From Aurantiochytrium sp. KH105 (taxonomy: Eukaryota; Sar; Bigyra; Thraustochytrida; Thraustochytriidae): a stretch of 64,000 bases of DNA. The DNA is taken from positions 358,182 to 422,181 of the forward strand of contig BGKB01000049.1 in the NCBI GenBank assembly GCA_003116975.1, given 5' to 3'. Position numbers and translations under genes: made by a program. The notes beneath the pieces are model-generated. The model ran no database searches. It was not told the DNA's origin and worked only from the letters and a program-made list of their open reading frames with translations. This document shows, one piece after another, positions 1 through 11,100 of this stretch. How positions within the stretch are numbered: the first letter of the stretch is position 1; each line of letters opens with the position of its first letter.

Positions 1-537
1 AAAATGTTTGCGCGGAAATTCCGTTCGAACGAACTCCTCGAGGTCAGCGTCGAGACCAAGCGCAGCGGCCTGAGCTCGCAGCCCGTCGACAAGGATCTGA
101 CGAGCGCATTTGTAGCGCATTGACACGGTAAACTCGCGCTGGAGCTGTGTTCGGGGATCTTCGACAATCACTGCAAAGACGTACTCGCGGTAAGCGAAGC
201 AGCGCATCATCGAGGTCTCGATGCCGCCGACGCAGACGCAGAGTTGCGAGAGCGCAAGGTTCTGGTTTGCGCTGTGCTCGCCGACGAGCAGAGGCGCGCG
301 CATCTTGCGCAGGGACTCTTGTACGTGCCCGCCGGCCGGGGGCGATACGGCTTGCTCCCGGACGCAAAGACCCTCTACGTTATCCTTGATGGCCTCTGCG
401 TTATCCTTGATGGCGGCGTTTCCAATGCTGCGTCCGCTGTGCCAGCCGAGACTGACCATGTCCCACCGCGCCGTGGCGATCGTGCCCGCCGAGGTGTCGT
501 TCATGCAAGTGGCCTCCATGAGCACGCTCTTGCACAT
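1..537 (-). CDS. Unknown protein, truncated by the window edge
   Basis: A minus-strand frame is open without a stop from an ATG at 537 to base 1, giving 179 codons that run off the window, so the C-terminus is missing. The N-terminus reads MCKSVLMEATCMNDTSAG. The last visible stretch contains EDPRTQLQREF followed by a charged helix-like segment ending EFPRKHF. Codons use G/C at the third position as the neighbouring genes do. I do not recognise the family. The bases before the ATG end in CAACAG, so 537 could instead lie just inside an internal exon. ORFs on the plus strand over the same bases look like shadows: they are arginine/proline-rich and resemble no family. Confidence 0.55.
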   Translation of the reverse strand, partial: MCKSVLMEATCMNDTSAGTIATARWDMVSLGWHSGRSIGNAAIKDNAEAIKDNVEGLCVREQAVSPPAGGHVQESLRKMRAPLLVGEHSANQNLALSQLCVCVGGIETSMMRCFAYREYVFAVIVEDPRTQLQREFTVSMRYKCARQILVDGLRAQAAALGLDADLEEFVRTEFPRKHF

Positions 538-2487
538 GTTCTGTTGCCGCTCTTCTTTCTGTCTGTGTCGCTTTCGTTGCGCCTACCACTGGCCACGCTC
601 TGCGCGCTCTGCTGCTGCGTGCTCTCCGATATCGGGCTTTCCTGCGCGCGGGTTCCAAGCCAGCTTGATTCTGATCTGCTTCGCCCCACCTTGCTTCCCG
701 CGAGCCCGAAGGAGAACTTGCGGGTCGCCGTCGCTGTCCCCCGTACCCGTGAGCTGTTAGTTATAGAAGAGAAGCGCCAGCGTATTCTACACACTCTTCC
801 CCCGCCGCCGGTGTCACTCCTAGGCGCGCGGTAGTGACTCTTACCCAGGCTGCGCGGCTGTTTCCGTCTCTTTTCTTTTTGGCGGGGCAAGAGCCGCTCC
901 GTGCGCTGCGAGTGCGCCCCGAGACCGCGCTCGTCCCGCGACGACTCTCACAACCGCCCTGAGGCAGCAGCCCGCTGCCGCCCGCTGGAGTCGAGTCGAC
1001 TCATTACGTCACATTCGAGGCACCACGTCACTGTCGAGCCGCTCCGCCCGGCAGCAGTACGGCCAGCCAGCAGGTCTACGCCCCTCCCACCAACGTGCGC
1101 AACACGCGGACGGTGACAGAACCCGCGCTTGCGGTTCCGGGTCCGGGTCCGCGCGACAGAACGGGGACCCTGGTGTGTACTGCTCGAGGTTGGAGACAGC
1201 GAGGATCCATCAGCAGGCAGCTAACGTGGGACTCGCAGTCGATCGACGACAACCAGCAGCAGCAGTGCGGCTACACGAGCCGTACTCCGGGATGCGATGG
1301 TGCCAGCGGGCTCAGCGAAGATCGCGCCTTGGAGCGAAAGCGCCAGCGCGGGCGTTCGCGGCGTCTTCGAAGTGCTGTCCGTCTGGCTGTATACAGCGGC
1401 ACGGCCATGGTCTTTCGAGATTTCGGGCGAAGAGCCGAGCCGCCACCGCCGCCCCTTCTCTCGGGCGGGGCTGAACGCATGGCTGCCCGGGCGCAAAGAC
1501 AGCGGCCTACCCCCCCTGGACGTCCGGTCGAGGAAGACACAGTTAGGGCGGTAACGAGGTGTGTTGACGCCGGGTCTGGAGGGTCGACTTAGATACAAGA
1601 CCCGAAAAGACGAGACGCGCATGTAACCCACCAAAACAAGGAAGTTCCAGAGTACACCCGTAAACGCTGGAGGTATGGGCTCGCTCGCCTCCCAAATTGC
1701 CCAAAAGGTCGGTCTGTCAGGAGAATCCTCGGATGCCCCCTAGAAGGATCTATGTGAACATCAACCTTGAAGGTGTCTAAGCCGAGGAAATGGTCTACTG
1801 TCTGGTAAGATGACTTGTAAAACAAGACATGGATAATTCTTTTTCATATTTAACTAAATGGTATCAGACTTCAAAAATACCCCCTTTATTTTTGGAGAAC
1901 GGCGATCAATTTTCGTGACACCGCTCTCGTGACTCACTTGACGTGCACAGTACCCCCCAAAAATGGGCAGTTCTCGAGCTGTCTCGTGCAGTCGGAGAGC
2001 AGCGGTATACGTATTTAAATGATCAAAATGCACTAGTTCTGGTGAAATTATTTTGAAAACAAGACCTCGCGCCATAACGCTGCATATTAGCATACCTTTC
2101 TTCAACGTGCAGTCTAGCCCCTCTTCCCGCGGCGAGGAGAACCTGCCTGCGTGCGTCCTCCTCCTCCTGTCCTCCCTCCCTCTCCTTCCTGCCTTCCTTG
2201 GCTGGCTGGCTGGCTGGCTGCCTGTGGCCTGTCTGTCTCCCCCCCCCCCAGGAGGGGAGATCGTTGTGAATGTAGAATGGTGCGCTAGCCAAGAGTAGGC
2301 CAGGTAGTAGGCAGACGAATAAAGAAATGCTTGGCGCCACCAGCGACGTTGGGACGCTTTTACAGTGACGACTGGTTTCAAGAAATGATGGTGAACGGGA
2401 GATTGACATGAAGTGACAGAAGAAACTTTTTGGGGGGACAACGGATCTCTGTCAAGGCGGCAGGTTTTCGCAGATCACATCGCCACG
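538..2487. other. Intergenic, no supported gene
   Basis: Bases 538-1590 are GC-rich and carry several arginine-rich overlapping ORFs on both strands that look like chance openings. Bases 1600-2480 are more AT-rich, with short pyrimidine and CTGG tracts near 2200. This stretch probably holds the promoter and leader of the SCOC-like gene. I see no convincing coding signal. Confidence 0.5.
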
Positions 2488-2800
2488 ATGGACGCGGCGG
2501 CGCTCAAGCGCCGGGTGCGCGCGCTCAATAACATGGATGTTCGCCAGCTGCAGAGCGAGGCGGAGGCGGTGCAAGAGAACGCTGTCCGTAAGTTGCTCAC
2601 GGGGTTTTCAATTTGGGATGTCGTACAAAAGCAGTACATTTTGGCTCACCATTTGACACTTAATAGGTGCAAGCGCACAGCATCGCCGCGTGGTTCTCCA
2701 ATCGAGTGAGCTCGAAGAAGAGGATGCTGTTCTCAGGCAGTACATTGATAATCTAATGGAGAAGACCAAGACTCCAGTTCGCCGCACCTCATTGGCATAA
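2488..2800 (+). CDS. SCOC: SCOC/UNC-69-like short coiled-coil protein (two exons)
   Basis: Exon 1 is 2488-2587, the intron 2588-2666 (GTAAGT...TTAATAG) and exon 2 2667-2800. Joined they give 77 residues and a TAA stop. The N-terminal half (MDAAALKRRVRALNNMDVRQ) is charged and helical. The C-terminal half has heptad-like leucines and the stretch LRQYIDNLMEK, which matches the signature end of the short coiled-coil protein family (DUF2205; animal SCOC, worm UNC-69). SCOC binds the Golgi GTPase ARL1 and is linked to autophagy and vesicle transport. The length fits the small isoforms. Without splicing the frame runs into unrelated residues, which supports the intron. Upstream in-frame codons from 2413 have no ATG. 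Family assignment rests on the C-terminal motif alone. Confidence 0.75.
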
Positions 2801-3459
2801 CGCTCAATTTTCTCTCTGGTTTTCTTCCAACCTGAGGCGATCGTGATCTGAACGCGGTAGTTCCTGAACGTTGCAGCGTAGAGTCTGGCTTGCACTGATA
2901 GATTGCAAAGACGACGTGGATGGCACTTTGCTGAGAAAACATCGCTTCGACAAATGTTGGAAGGAAATAACGCAGAGCGATGAAACGAATGGCAGCGGTG
3001 CTCATGAGCCAATTTGAGTACAATGGAAATTATACGTATAACCCGACTTTCGTTTCCGACCACTGTTCAAGCAATCCTCTTGCCCGCTCATCGTGTTTTC
3101 TTTTTCTCCAATTCAGATATTGAGGCCAAGAGCAAGCATTCGGGTTCGCTCCACCTTGTCCGGCCCCGATTCTCTCCTATCTTTGGGCCTGGCGCTGTCA
3201 AGCAGTCCAGCTTCTCACATATATTTCTTCCTGGCGCTGTAGAGCAAGCAAGAATGCTCTTCTCCTCGTGACACAGCAAGGTCGTCAATGCTGCCAAAAC
3301 GTAATGCTAACAAAGATTTGTTCAAAGAAACTAGATTAAAAGAAATATCTCCCATATTTGGTTGATGCAAGGCAACGTACCTTAAAGAAAACGACGATAT
3401 GTGAACGAACAAGAAGAAGAAGAAGAAAAAGAAGAAGGAGAAGGAGAAGAACGAAGAAA
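2801..3459. other. Intergenic between convergent genes
   Basis: This contains the 3' ends of the SCOC-like gene and of the minus-strand gene ending at 3460. An imperfect direct repeat (cctggcgctgt plus flanks) occurs near 3188 and 3231. A purine-rich GAA/AGA tract lies at about 3405-3455. No gene seen. Confidence 0.5.
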
Positions 3460-4290
3460 TCAGAATCGTTTTTCCCCGAAAAGGTCGATGGCTACGATGC
3501 GAGCAGCTGCAAAGCGCGTGTTGCGCGCATTCTTGAAATTGTTTGCGTTGAAGTTGGGTTCGAGCATAATGTCGACAAGATCAGGTCTTGCGAAGTCCCT
3601 GCCTTGCATCGTGGTGTACTGATTGCCAATGTGAATGCGATGAGCTTCCGCGTGGGTAATCTGCTGGGCGCGCTTTTCGAGATCTGAGCGCATCTTCATG
3701 CGCGTTGCGGCCTCGTTGTCCATGTCTCCGCGGCGGCGGCGTCGACGGCTACGATTTTCACGATTTGCCGTTTGGTCACCACCACCGCCGTGCTTAGCAT
3801 CAAATCTTGCTTGGGCTCGGGAACCGTCTGGGTCGAGACGCGAGAGCTCGTCGTTCAAGACGGCAAGGCCACGTTGGAGAGCGTCGTGGCGCTGACTGGC
3901 CTCTTGCGCGCGACGCTTTGCCGCGATTCCGGCCAATGAGTTAGTAGCGTTGCCACCCGGAGCCCTCGTCTGTGTTGGCGTCGTAGAGGCAGCGGTGGCG
4001 TCGGTCCCGCGGGCCCCGGGGTCCATCTTGCGCGCGTTGACGCGGTCATACTCCATTTGGACAAAGGCGTCCGACATGGCGAGCTTTTGCGCAGTGAGCG
4101 CATTTTCGACTTCGGCAATACCTCGCTTGAACTCGCGTCTAAATTCTTCGGCGTTGGTGTTCCCGTAGCGCTTGACTAGCGTATGATCGATGAGGTCGAG
4201 GGTGTGGCCTCCATAGGCGTGGCGCTCGTCCTTCTTGTACGCCTCCTTGAAGAACTCGAGCTCCTGCGCAGAGTGGTGTCGGCCCGGCAT
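3460..4290 (-). CDS. Conserved-looking protein of unknown function
   Basis: The predicted protein has 276 residues starting MPGRHHSAQELEFFKEAY. The frame is open upstream to 4464, but the upstream residues are low complexity and the downstream ATG begins an ordered, charged helical region. Visible features are a helical N-terminal third, a Ser/Thr/Pro-rich linker around residues 95-120, a second helix around 125-160 (AAKRRAQEASQRHDALQRG), a basic stretch with six consecutive arginines near residue 193 that could be a nuclear localisation signal, and an ordered C-terminus containing DLVDIMLEPNFNANNF. No transmembrane segment or catalytic motif is visible and I do not recognise the family. The minus-strand orientation is supported by long coherent helices; the plus-strand ORFs here are arginine-rich shadows. 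Confidence 0.6.
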   Translation of the reverse strand: MPGRHHSAQELEFFKEAYKKDERHAYGGHTLDLIDHTLVKRYGNTNAEEFRREFKRGIAEVENALTAQKLAMSDAFVQMEYDRVNARKMDPGARGTDATAASTTPTQTRAPGGNATNSLAGIAAKRRAQEASQRHDALQRGLAVLNDELSRLDPDGSRAQARFDAKHGGGGDQTANRENRSRRRRRRGDMDNEAATRMKMRSDLEKRAQQITHAEAHRIHIGNQYTTMQGRDFARPDLVDIMLEPNFNANNFKNARNTRFAAARIVAIDLFGEKRF

Positions 4291-5189
4291 CGTGTGCGCG
4301 CCTATATCCGGTGTCCGCTGCTCTGCGTCCCGCGCGCTCCAGCTCGCCTTTTGGTCTTCGTTCGTCCCTTCATCCTCCGCTGCTGCTGCCGCGAGAGGGA
4401 GTCCATTCTCTCTCCGCTCGCGCTCTCGGGGTCCGCGCGCGTACCCCTTTGATTTAGTGCACACCTATCGACATTCGTTCTGCTGCGTTCGATCATGTGT
4501 TGCATAGGACGACATAGACGTGCAGATGCTACAAGACAAAGAATCAAAATAACATTAATATTGCTGAATGGAGCTCGGTTTGGTACGAGGATGGGAACTT
4601 TCCGAAGAAGCGACAGAGCGGCATCTCACACTGCGGGGTGTCGGTGCGAATCGTCCCAGCCAGCACGCGTCAAAACTTTCGGCACCTCTTGTGAGGGGAT
4701 GCGAGCCTCTTGTAGCATTCGCCACTGAGACTTCGATTCCTCCTCGCTCCTCAGATGCTTTTCCGCCGAGACCTTGAGGTGGGTCCCAGTAGCCTTCATA
4801 CGACGGATGCTTTCTGTCGCCGCGATCTTCCGCGTAGAGTGCGGATCTCGTCCTCTTCCCTCCGAGCGAACGCAGTGCACCACTGCCCAAGTCTCTACCT
4901 GCACCACTGCTCTTTCCGCCCGTCTACTCGCGCTCCTCTCCGCTCCTCGTCCACCATGGCCACTGGTGCGCAGAACCCCACAGCGGCACTCCCGCGCGTT
5001 GGGCGTCCCCTCGCGAAAGAGGCGATTGGAAGCTCTCGCCCCGCAGCCTGCCGGTCGCGCGCTGTCTCATTTTATTATCGCGCGCATCAGCGCCGCATGC
5101 TAGGGGGCGAATGTGGGTGGTGCCCCTGTCCCGGACCCGGGGGACGGCGCCCTCTTTTGATCCCCTGGCCCTGCCTTTTGCAAGCTCTT

Positions 5190-5262
5190 TCTCTCCTTCT
5201 TTCTTTCTTTCTTTCCTTTCCTCTCCTTCCTTCTTTCCTTCTTTCCTTTCCTTTCCTTTCTC
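5190..5262. repeat. (CTTT)n-type pyrimidine tract
   Basis: Interrupted runs of CTTTC/CCTTT, all pyrimidine on the plus strand for over 60 bases. Seen directly. It is part of the microsatellite-dense leader region. Confidence 0.85.
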
Positions 5263-5477
5263 GTCTTTGCAGCGCCGGTGGCCCAAGGACGTTCGCGGCG
5301 CCGAGGAGGACGCGGAGGCCGGGCGTGCGAGCGTGCGTGCGGGCGTTTGGCCGGCCGGTCCTGCGCCCTCGATCGCGTCGTGCGTGGTGCAGCCACACCA
5401 GCCAGCCAGCCCGCCAGCTGTCTGCCTGCAGCACGCGTGCCTGCGTGCGTGCCCGCGTGCGTGTCTGTGACCGTGCG

Positions 5478-5545
5478 GTGTCGAGTCCGAGTCCGAGTCC
5501 GAGTCCGGGTCCGAGTCCGAGTCTGAGTCCGAGTCCGAGCGAGTC
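5478..5545. repeat. (GAGTCC)n hexanucleotide repeat
   Basis: About ten copies of GAGTCC with single-base variants (gggtcc, gagtct), encoding Ser-Asp-type dipeptides on the minus strand. Followed at 5560-5634 by repeats of ctctgcgagttctg and ctctg. Confidence 0.85.
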
Positions 5546-6097
5546 GGAGTTCTGAGTTCTGCGTTCTGCTCTGCGAGTTCTGCTCTGCGAGTTCTGCTCT
5601 GCGAGTTCTGCTCTGCTCTGCTCTGCTCTGCTTTTCTTGCTTGCTTGGTTGGTGTTTTTCCAAGTTCGGGTTCTTCGCCCGTGCTCGACTGCTGGCCGCT
5701 GCCGGCCGCGCGTCGACTTGGCCCGTGGCAGCGCTGGCTGGCTGGTTGGCTGGCTGGCCGGCCGGCTGGCGGCAGGCCTGCAGCAGCGCGCCGCGCGGAC
5801 GCGGAGCTGGCTGGCCGCAAGCGCACGAGCGGAGCCGAGCGGCGGCCGGGTTCTTCTCTATCTTTGTTCTCCGCACCGAGATCCCTCGGTCCTGGCCCGC
5901 CTGGGATCCTCTCCTCGGACTCGCGCGTCCCGGCGGGAGGCAGGCAAGCAGCACAGCCTGTGCGGCGGGAGGGTGTGGCGGAGCGAGGCAGGCAGGCAGG
6001 CGATGGACCGACGGCAGCCCATTTCTCCTCCTCGGAGTCCGATCGCTCCTGCGATCGAAGGATCGATCCTTGGAGCAGAGGCAGGCAGCCAACTCGA

Positions 6098-6166
6098 AGT
6101 CGAAGTCGAACTTGAACTCGAAGCCGAAGTCGAACTTGAACTCGAAGCCGAAGTCGAACTTGGACG
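6098..6166. repeat. 24-bp tandem repeat
   Basis: Nearly three copies of a 24-bp unit built from gaagtcgaacttgaactcg plus aagcc, with perfect identity between copies, indicating recent slippage or duplication. Confidence 0.8.
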
Positions 6167-6797
6167 CGTCCCCTCGCTGTCGCTGCGTTCAAGCCGCCGC
6201 CAAAGCTGGAGCAGCAGCTGCTGCTTGGCTGATCAATTCAAAGCAAACCGAGTTCTTTCTGCCAGGGAATTCGAATTCCTGGCGGCGGCGGCGGCATTTC
6301 GAATCCTAACGCGGCAGACCGGCATCGAGGAGGCACGCGGAGCCGTCGGCAGCGACAGCAGCGGCAGCATCGCGCGCGGGAGCGAGAGCGCGAGCGAGAG
6401 CGCGCTGCAGCAGCTGGCTGCTGGCTGCTTCGCAAGACCGGTTCTCACAGTCAGGCCGGGACCCGAGCGGGCCTGCGAGAGGAGGAGGAGCCAGACCTGC
6501 AGCAGGCAGCCCGCGTCGCGTGCCGGAGCGAGCGAGCACGCGTGCCTGCACTGCGTGCGTGTGTCCTGCCTGCCTGCCTGCCTGCCTGCCTGCTCGTCCG
6601 CGTGCGTGCGAGCGAGCGTGCGTGCGTGCCGGCGTGCCTGCGTGCGTGTCTATACGTGCCTGCGGCTGCGGACAGCGCGCGAGACAAGCCGGGCCTCGAG
6701 CGGCCAGGCGGAATTCAAATCCGGCCCTCGATCCGTCGATCCTTCTTCGATCCAGGGATTGATCGCTCGCTGCTCGCTCGCTCGTCAATCCATCCCC

Positions 6798-6826
6798 GAT
6801 CGATCGATCGATCGATCGATCGATCG
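6798..6826. repeat. (GATC)n tetranucleotide repeat
   Basis: Seven uninterrupted GATC units, a self-complementary repeat able to form a hairpin or cruciform. A second GATC tract lies at 7190-7211. Confidence 0.9.
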
Positions 6827-7189
6827 CCCGCCCTCACGCCCTTCCTCCCTCCCTGCCGTGCCGCGCCGTGTCCACAGACACGCGCGAGCCCCGCGCAGCT
6901 CGAGCCCGGCGCAGCGAGCGGAGGTCGGCGGCTCGCCAACAGACGGACGCGGCGAGGCGAGGCGAGGCGAGGCGAGACGAGACGAGACGCGACGCGACGC
7001 GACGAGCGAGACCGGCCGACCGTCCGCCCGACGCCGCAGGCGGGCAAGGCAGGCAGGCAAGTCGAGGCGAGGCCAGGCGAGCCAGGCGCAGCCAGCGTGA
7101 GCGGTTCGCAGGAAACGGAGCCGAGCTGAGCCGTGGCGCGCCGAGCAGAGCAGCGTAGAGCAGAGCAGAGGAGAGCGAGCAACTTGAGG

Positions 7190-7211
7190 GATCGATCGAT
7201 CGATCGATCGA
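7190..7211. repeat. (GATC)n tetranucleotide repeat
   Basis: Five GATC units, the second such tract within 400 bp, upstream of the RRM gene. Confidence 0.85.
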
Positions 7212-7556
7212 CCGATCGCTCACTCTGAGCACTCGCCGCCCACTCGCGCTTGTTCCTTTCTTTCCTTCTTTCCCTCCTGCTTTCCTGCTTTTTTTCTTGC
7301 CTTCTTTCTTCCGCACGCTCCGCACGCTCCCACGCACACAGACGACACGGGCGGCGCCGTGCCGTGCCGCGCGCCGCGCCTCGCGCCACGGGAGCGGGCT
7401 CGGCGGGAGGCGGGGCTCGAGCGCAGGCGCGGGCGCCAGGACGTGACTGACTGACTGACGCCGGAGCCGCGACGCGCTAACGACGCAAACGACGCGACGC
7501 GACGCAACGCAGGGCGACCCCGTGCACCTCGCGCACTCTGTGTGGCCGGCCGGCCG

Positions 7557-7558
<2 letters not shown>

Positions 7559-7587
<29 letters not shown>
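7559..7587. repeat. (GA)n dinucleotide repeat
   Basis: About fourteen GA units, followed by (CAGA)n near 7624-7645 and (CCCT)n at 7848-7872. Confidence 0.9.
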
Positions 7588-8175
7588 CGGAGGCACACCT
7601 GAGCAAGTAAGCGAGCGAGCCAGGCAGACAGACAGACAGACAGAGGGAGAGGGAGAAGCAGACAGACAGACAGAACAGACAAACAGACCCTGTCGGCCGG
7701 TCCTCGGCGACAGCGGCGAGCGCGGTGCCCGCCGCGGAGACCTCGTCACCCAGCGGCGCGTGCTGCGACCCAGCGAGTGAACGAACGAGCGCGCCGCGGC
7801 TCAGGCTGGTTGGCCTCTCCCTTCCTGCTTCGTCTTCATCCCTCCCCTTCCCTCCCTCCCTCCCTCCCTCCCTGGCGGCGCCCAAAGCCTGCTCGTCGCG
7901 CCTGGAACCGATCTCACCCGCGCCAGGTACGTACGTGCGCGAGAGCGTGCGCGCGTGGCGTGGCCCAAGGCACAGCAGCGCAGCGCAGCGCGCAGCGACG
8001 CCGCCTACTTTCCCGCGACGCGCGTCGCAGCCAAGGTAGAGAGAGAGAGCCTGGCATAGATCAGACCGCTCGCTGTCCCTGCTCCTGCTGCTTGAGAGGA
8101 GTAGAGTAAGCAGCGAGCGAGTCGTGACCTCGCTCACAATCATCGTCGTCGTCACAAGAATACACAACCACCACC

Positions 8176-11100
8176 ATGTCGGTCTCGGTTAGCGGCTCGA
8201 AAAAAGCGCATGCAAGAAGCAAAAGTCGCGGAGAGTCCACCGACAGTAGCCCCAGCAGCACCTCGCCGAGCGCAGGTCAGCCCAACAAGCTCTTCATCGG
8301 AGGGCTCTCGTACGACACCACAGACGAAAGCCTCGAGCGCTACTTTCAGAACTATGGCAATGTCGAGGCCGCCGTCGTGCTCCGCGATCCAAATACGCTG
8401 CGCTCTCGTGGCTTTGGATTTGTCACCTTTTCATCGCTCAAAGCTGCCAGCGAAGTTGTATCATACACGCACCACATGATTGACGGCCGCAAAGTAGAGG
8501 CCAAGTTTGCCGTCCCCCGTTCCGCCAGCAATGCCACCAACAACAGCACCAGCAACAGCAACACTAACACAACCACCACCAATAACAACAACAACAACAA
8601 CGAGAACAACAACGCAACGTCCCCAACCGCCACGAGTCAGCAGACGCGCAAGGCATCCTTCTCGTCCACAACGTCTTCAAACGGTCCCGCTGACCGCGCG
8701 AGCTCTAGTCCGGGGACCAAGGCCCCCACGCGCGCTACGCCTCGCAGCTCGCCCCAATTCGGACCTTCTTCAATCCCAGCACCCTACAGTGCCGCTCTCA
8801 CGGGCGCAAATAAGCGGACGCAGCAACACCAGCAGCAAAAGGCAAAGACCACCTGTGCATCCCCAGCGACCTCGGAAGCCCACCTCGAGGGCGAACCTCG
8901 CGACGAAGATTGTGACGCTGTCCCTGACCTTTCGCAGCTCAGCCTCTCGCCCCGCGAGGCCCACAATCCCAAGCCCCGCAAGTCTAGCATCGGGAGCATG
9001 GCCAGTCTCGACAGTATTGGCGCACCCACCACCGCCGGCAGCCGAAAGAGCAGATCTACTAGCATAAACAGCGCCAAGGGCAATGCCTCTTCCTCGCGCG
9101 TCGAGTCCAAGGAGGCCGGCCGCGCCCTCGCCTCGCCCCGCACCTCTTCCAAAACATCCAAGGCAAAGAACGCGAATGCATCCTCGTCCTCTCCTCACGC
9201 CACGACCGCCGCCGCTGCTGCTGCTGCTGCCAACGCAGCCGCATCTGGCAATACTGCCGCCTCAGGAGGCAGTATCATTTCCAACAAAATCTTTGTGGGT
9301 GGTTTGCTTTACGCGACCGGCCACGAATCCCTTCGCGACTTTTTCGAATCGTATGGCTCTGTTGAGTCCGCCGAAGTCATTTATAATCGCGACACGAAAA
9401 AGTCCAGAGGGTTTGGCTTCGTCGTTTTTCGGGACCACGAATCTGTAGATAAAGTCCTCAACGAACAAGATACCGTCGGCATGCATGTCATCGATGGCAA
9501 GCAAGTCGAAGTCAAGCGTTGCGTCGCACGCCAAGAGTCCACCACCACCTCCTCCTCCTCCGCACATCCGCAACAGTCGCAGCAGCAGCAGCAGCAGCAA
9601 CAGTCGCGCCGCTCTTCTGCAGCTAATCTGGGACACGAAATCGAAGAAAAGGACGGCACTACTACACATTCACGCACTACGCGCGCAGCCTCCTCGCCCT
9701 CGAGTCCTTCTCTCTCTTCTGCTGCTGCAGCCGTCACTTCTTCTACTTCTTCTCCTTCTCCTTCTTCGTCTTCCAAACCCGGCGCGCCCTCTAATAACCC
9801 TTGGGACCGGAACAACAAGGCAAGTCCTAGACACCTCGCCCACCAACGTCAACGGCAGCTAAAGCAGGCCTCCTCGCAAGGCGGCGCATCTGCTCTAGAT
9901 TCCGATGAGGACGACCGCCCGCGCCACACCCTGACGCACCAGCTTTCCTCGCCCCTTGCCGCGCTCAACGCCGAAAGCGTCGCCCGCATCCCCGAGGTGG
10001 AGACTCGCATTCGGTCCGCCTCTGCAGTCTTCCCGCCCGGGCCGCGCGACCAACAAGTGCAACAGCAGCAACAGCAGCAAATGGAGAACCTCCTCCAACA
10101 CCAACGCGCTGCGCGTGCAGCTAGCATGCAGCTCCACCATCGTCATGGCTTTGAGCTCAACCACTCGAACAGCATTGATAGCGTTCACTCGCTCGCGAGC
10201 TTCAACTTGGATGGCGACGACGCTTTTTTTGGCACTGACCGGGCCTTTTCCACGCTCTCGTCCACCTCCTTGGCCGACAGCAGCGCTGGCAGCACGCGTA
10301 GTCTCAACGGCCCGTCATCGCCTCGCTCTTTTCAAGGATCTTCGGCACAAAGTCCCTTCCAGCACTCCTTTACGCCCACAGGCCACGATGCTCATGCACA
10401 TTCGCGCCGCAGCTATTCCGTCGGCGGACCCAGCCACCACCAGCAACAAGACTCGCAGCTTCCCCACATCAGTCTCGACACGCTGCACCTCTCGGCCTCG
10501 TCGTCCTCGCCCTCGTTCCGGGCCTCCTCGCCCGGCCCTGTCCCGGACAGCTCGGGCATTTGGAGCAACACTGCTGTCCCCGTCTTGGCTTCGCCCGCGC
10601 AGCACCAAGAGGGCGTCCCTCGCCCCGAGCATAACTTTCGTCGTAGTGCCTCGCTCGAAGTCAGCGTCCCCTCTTCCCCTTATGCATGCCACCCGAGCCC
10701 GGCCCTTGCTCGCCACACGAGCACGGGGGGGCTTTCCACGGCGTCCTCGTCACGCTCGTTTATGCCGGAGTTAGAGCCCCTCTCTACATCCTTTTCCGCC
10801 TCGGGTGACGCTTTTATGGGTCTCGATATTGATGTCTCGGCCGGCAACAGCAACAACGCAAGCCTCGCATCCACCCCTCACCAGCACATGGGCGGGCAAG
10901 GCAGCTCAACTAGCCCGTTGTTGTCCCCGGGCGCATCGGCGCATCTCGACATGGGACCTCTCGTGTCCCCGCCGTCCACCTCTCGCGGTGACGCGCATTC
11001 GTCGCGTATGTTTTCGCCTCACCAGCCTCATCACCAGCAGCAGCAACAACAACATCAACATCAACATCAACATCATCAACAGTATTACAGTCAGCACCAA

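Larger units (their letters stand above)
4291..8175. other. Long low-complexity, GC-rich intergenic/leader region
   Basis: About 3.9 kb without a supported gene. It is dominated by short tandem repeats (CTTT, GAGTCC, CTCTG, a 24-bp unit, GCCT, GATC, GGCGA, GA, GACA, CCCT) that open long but compositionally absurd ORFs on both strands. The last part must include the promoter and 5' leader of the RRM gene. A GTACGT donor-like site at about 7926 followed by acceptor-like CAG sequences before 8175 could mark a 5'-UTR intron, but this is weak. Confidence 0.6.

Noticed and set aside
244-834. Plus-strand ORF of 196 codons
   Set aside because: It overlaps a better minus-strand frame (1-537) and its composition is unremarkable; no family resemblance.
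4755-7129. Very long overlapping ORFs on both strands (up to 487 codons)
   Set aside because: They consist of translated microsatellites (poly-Ser, Arg/Ala, Cys-Leu-Pro runs) and occur in several frames at once.
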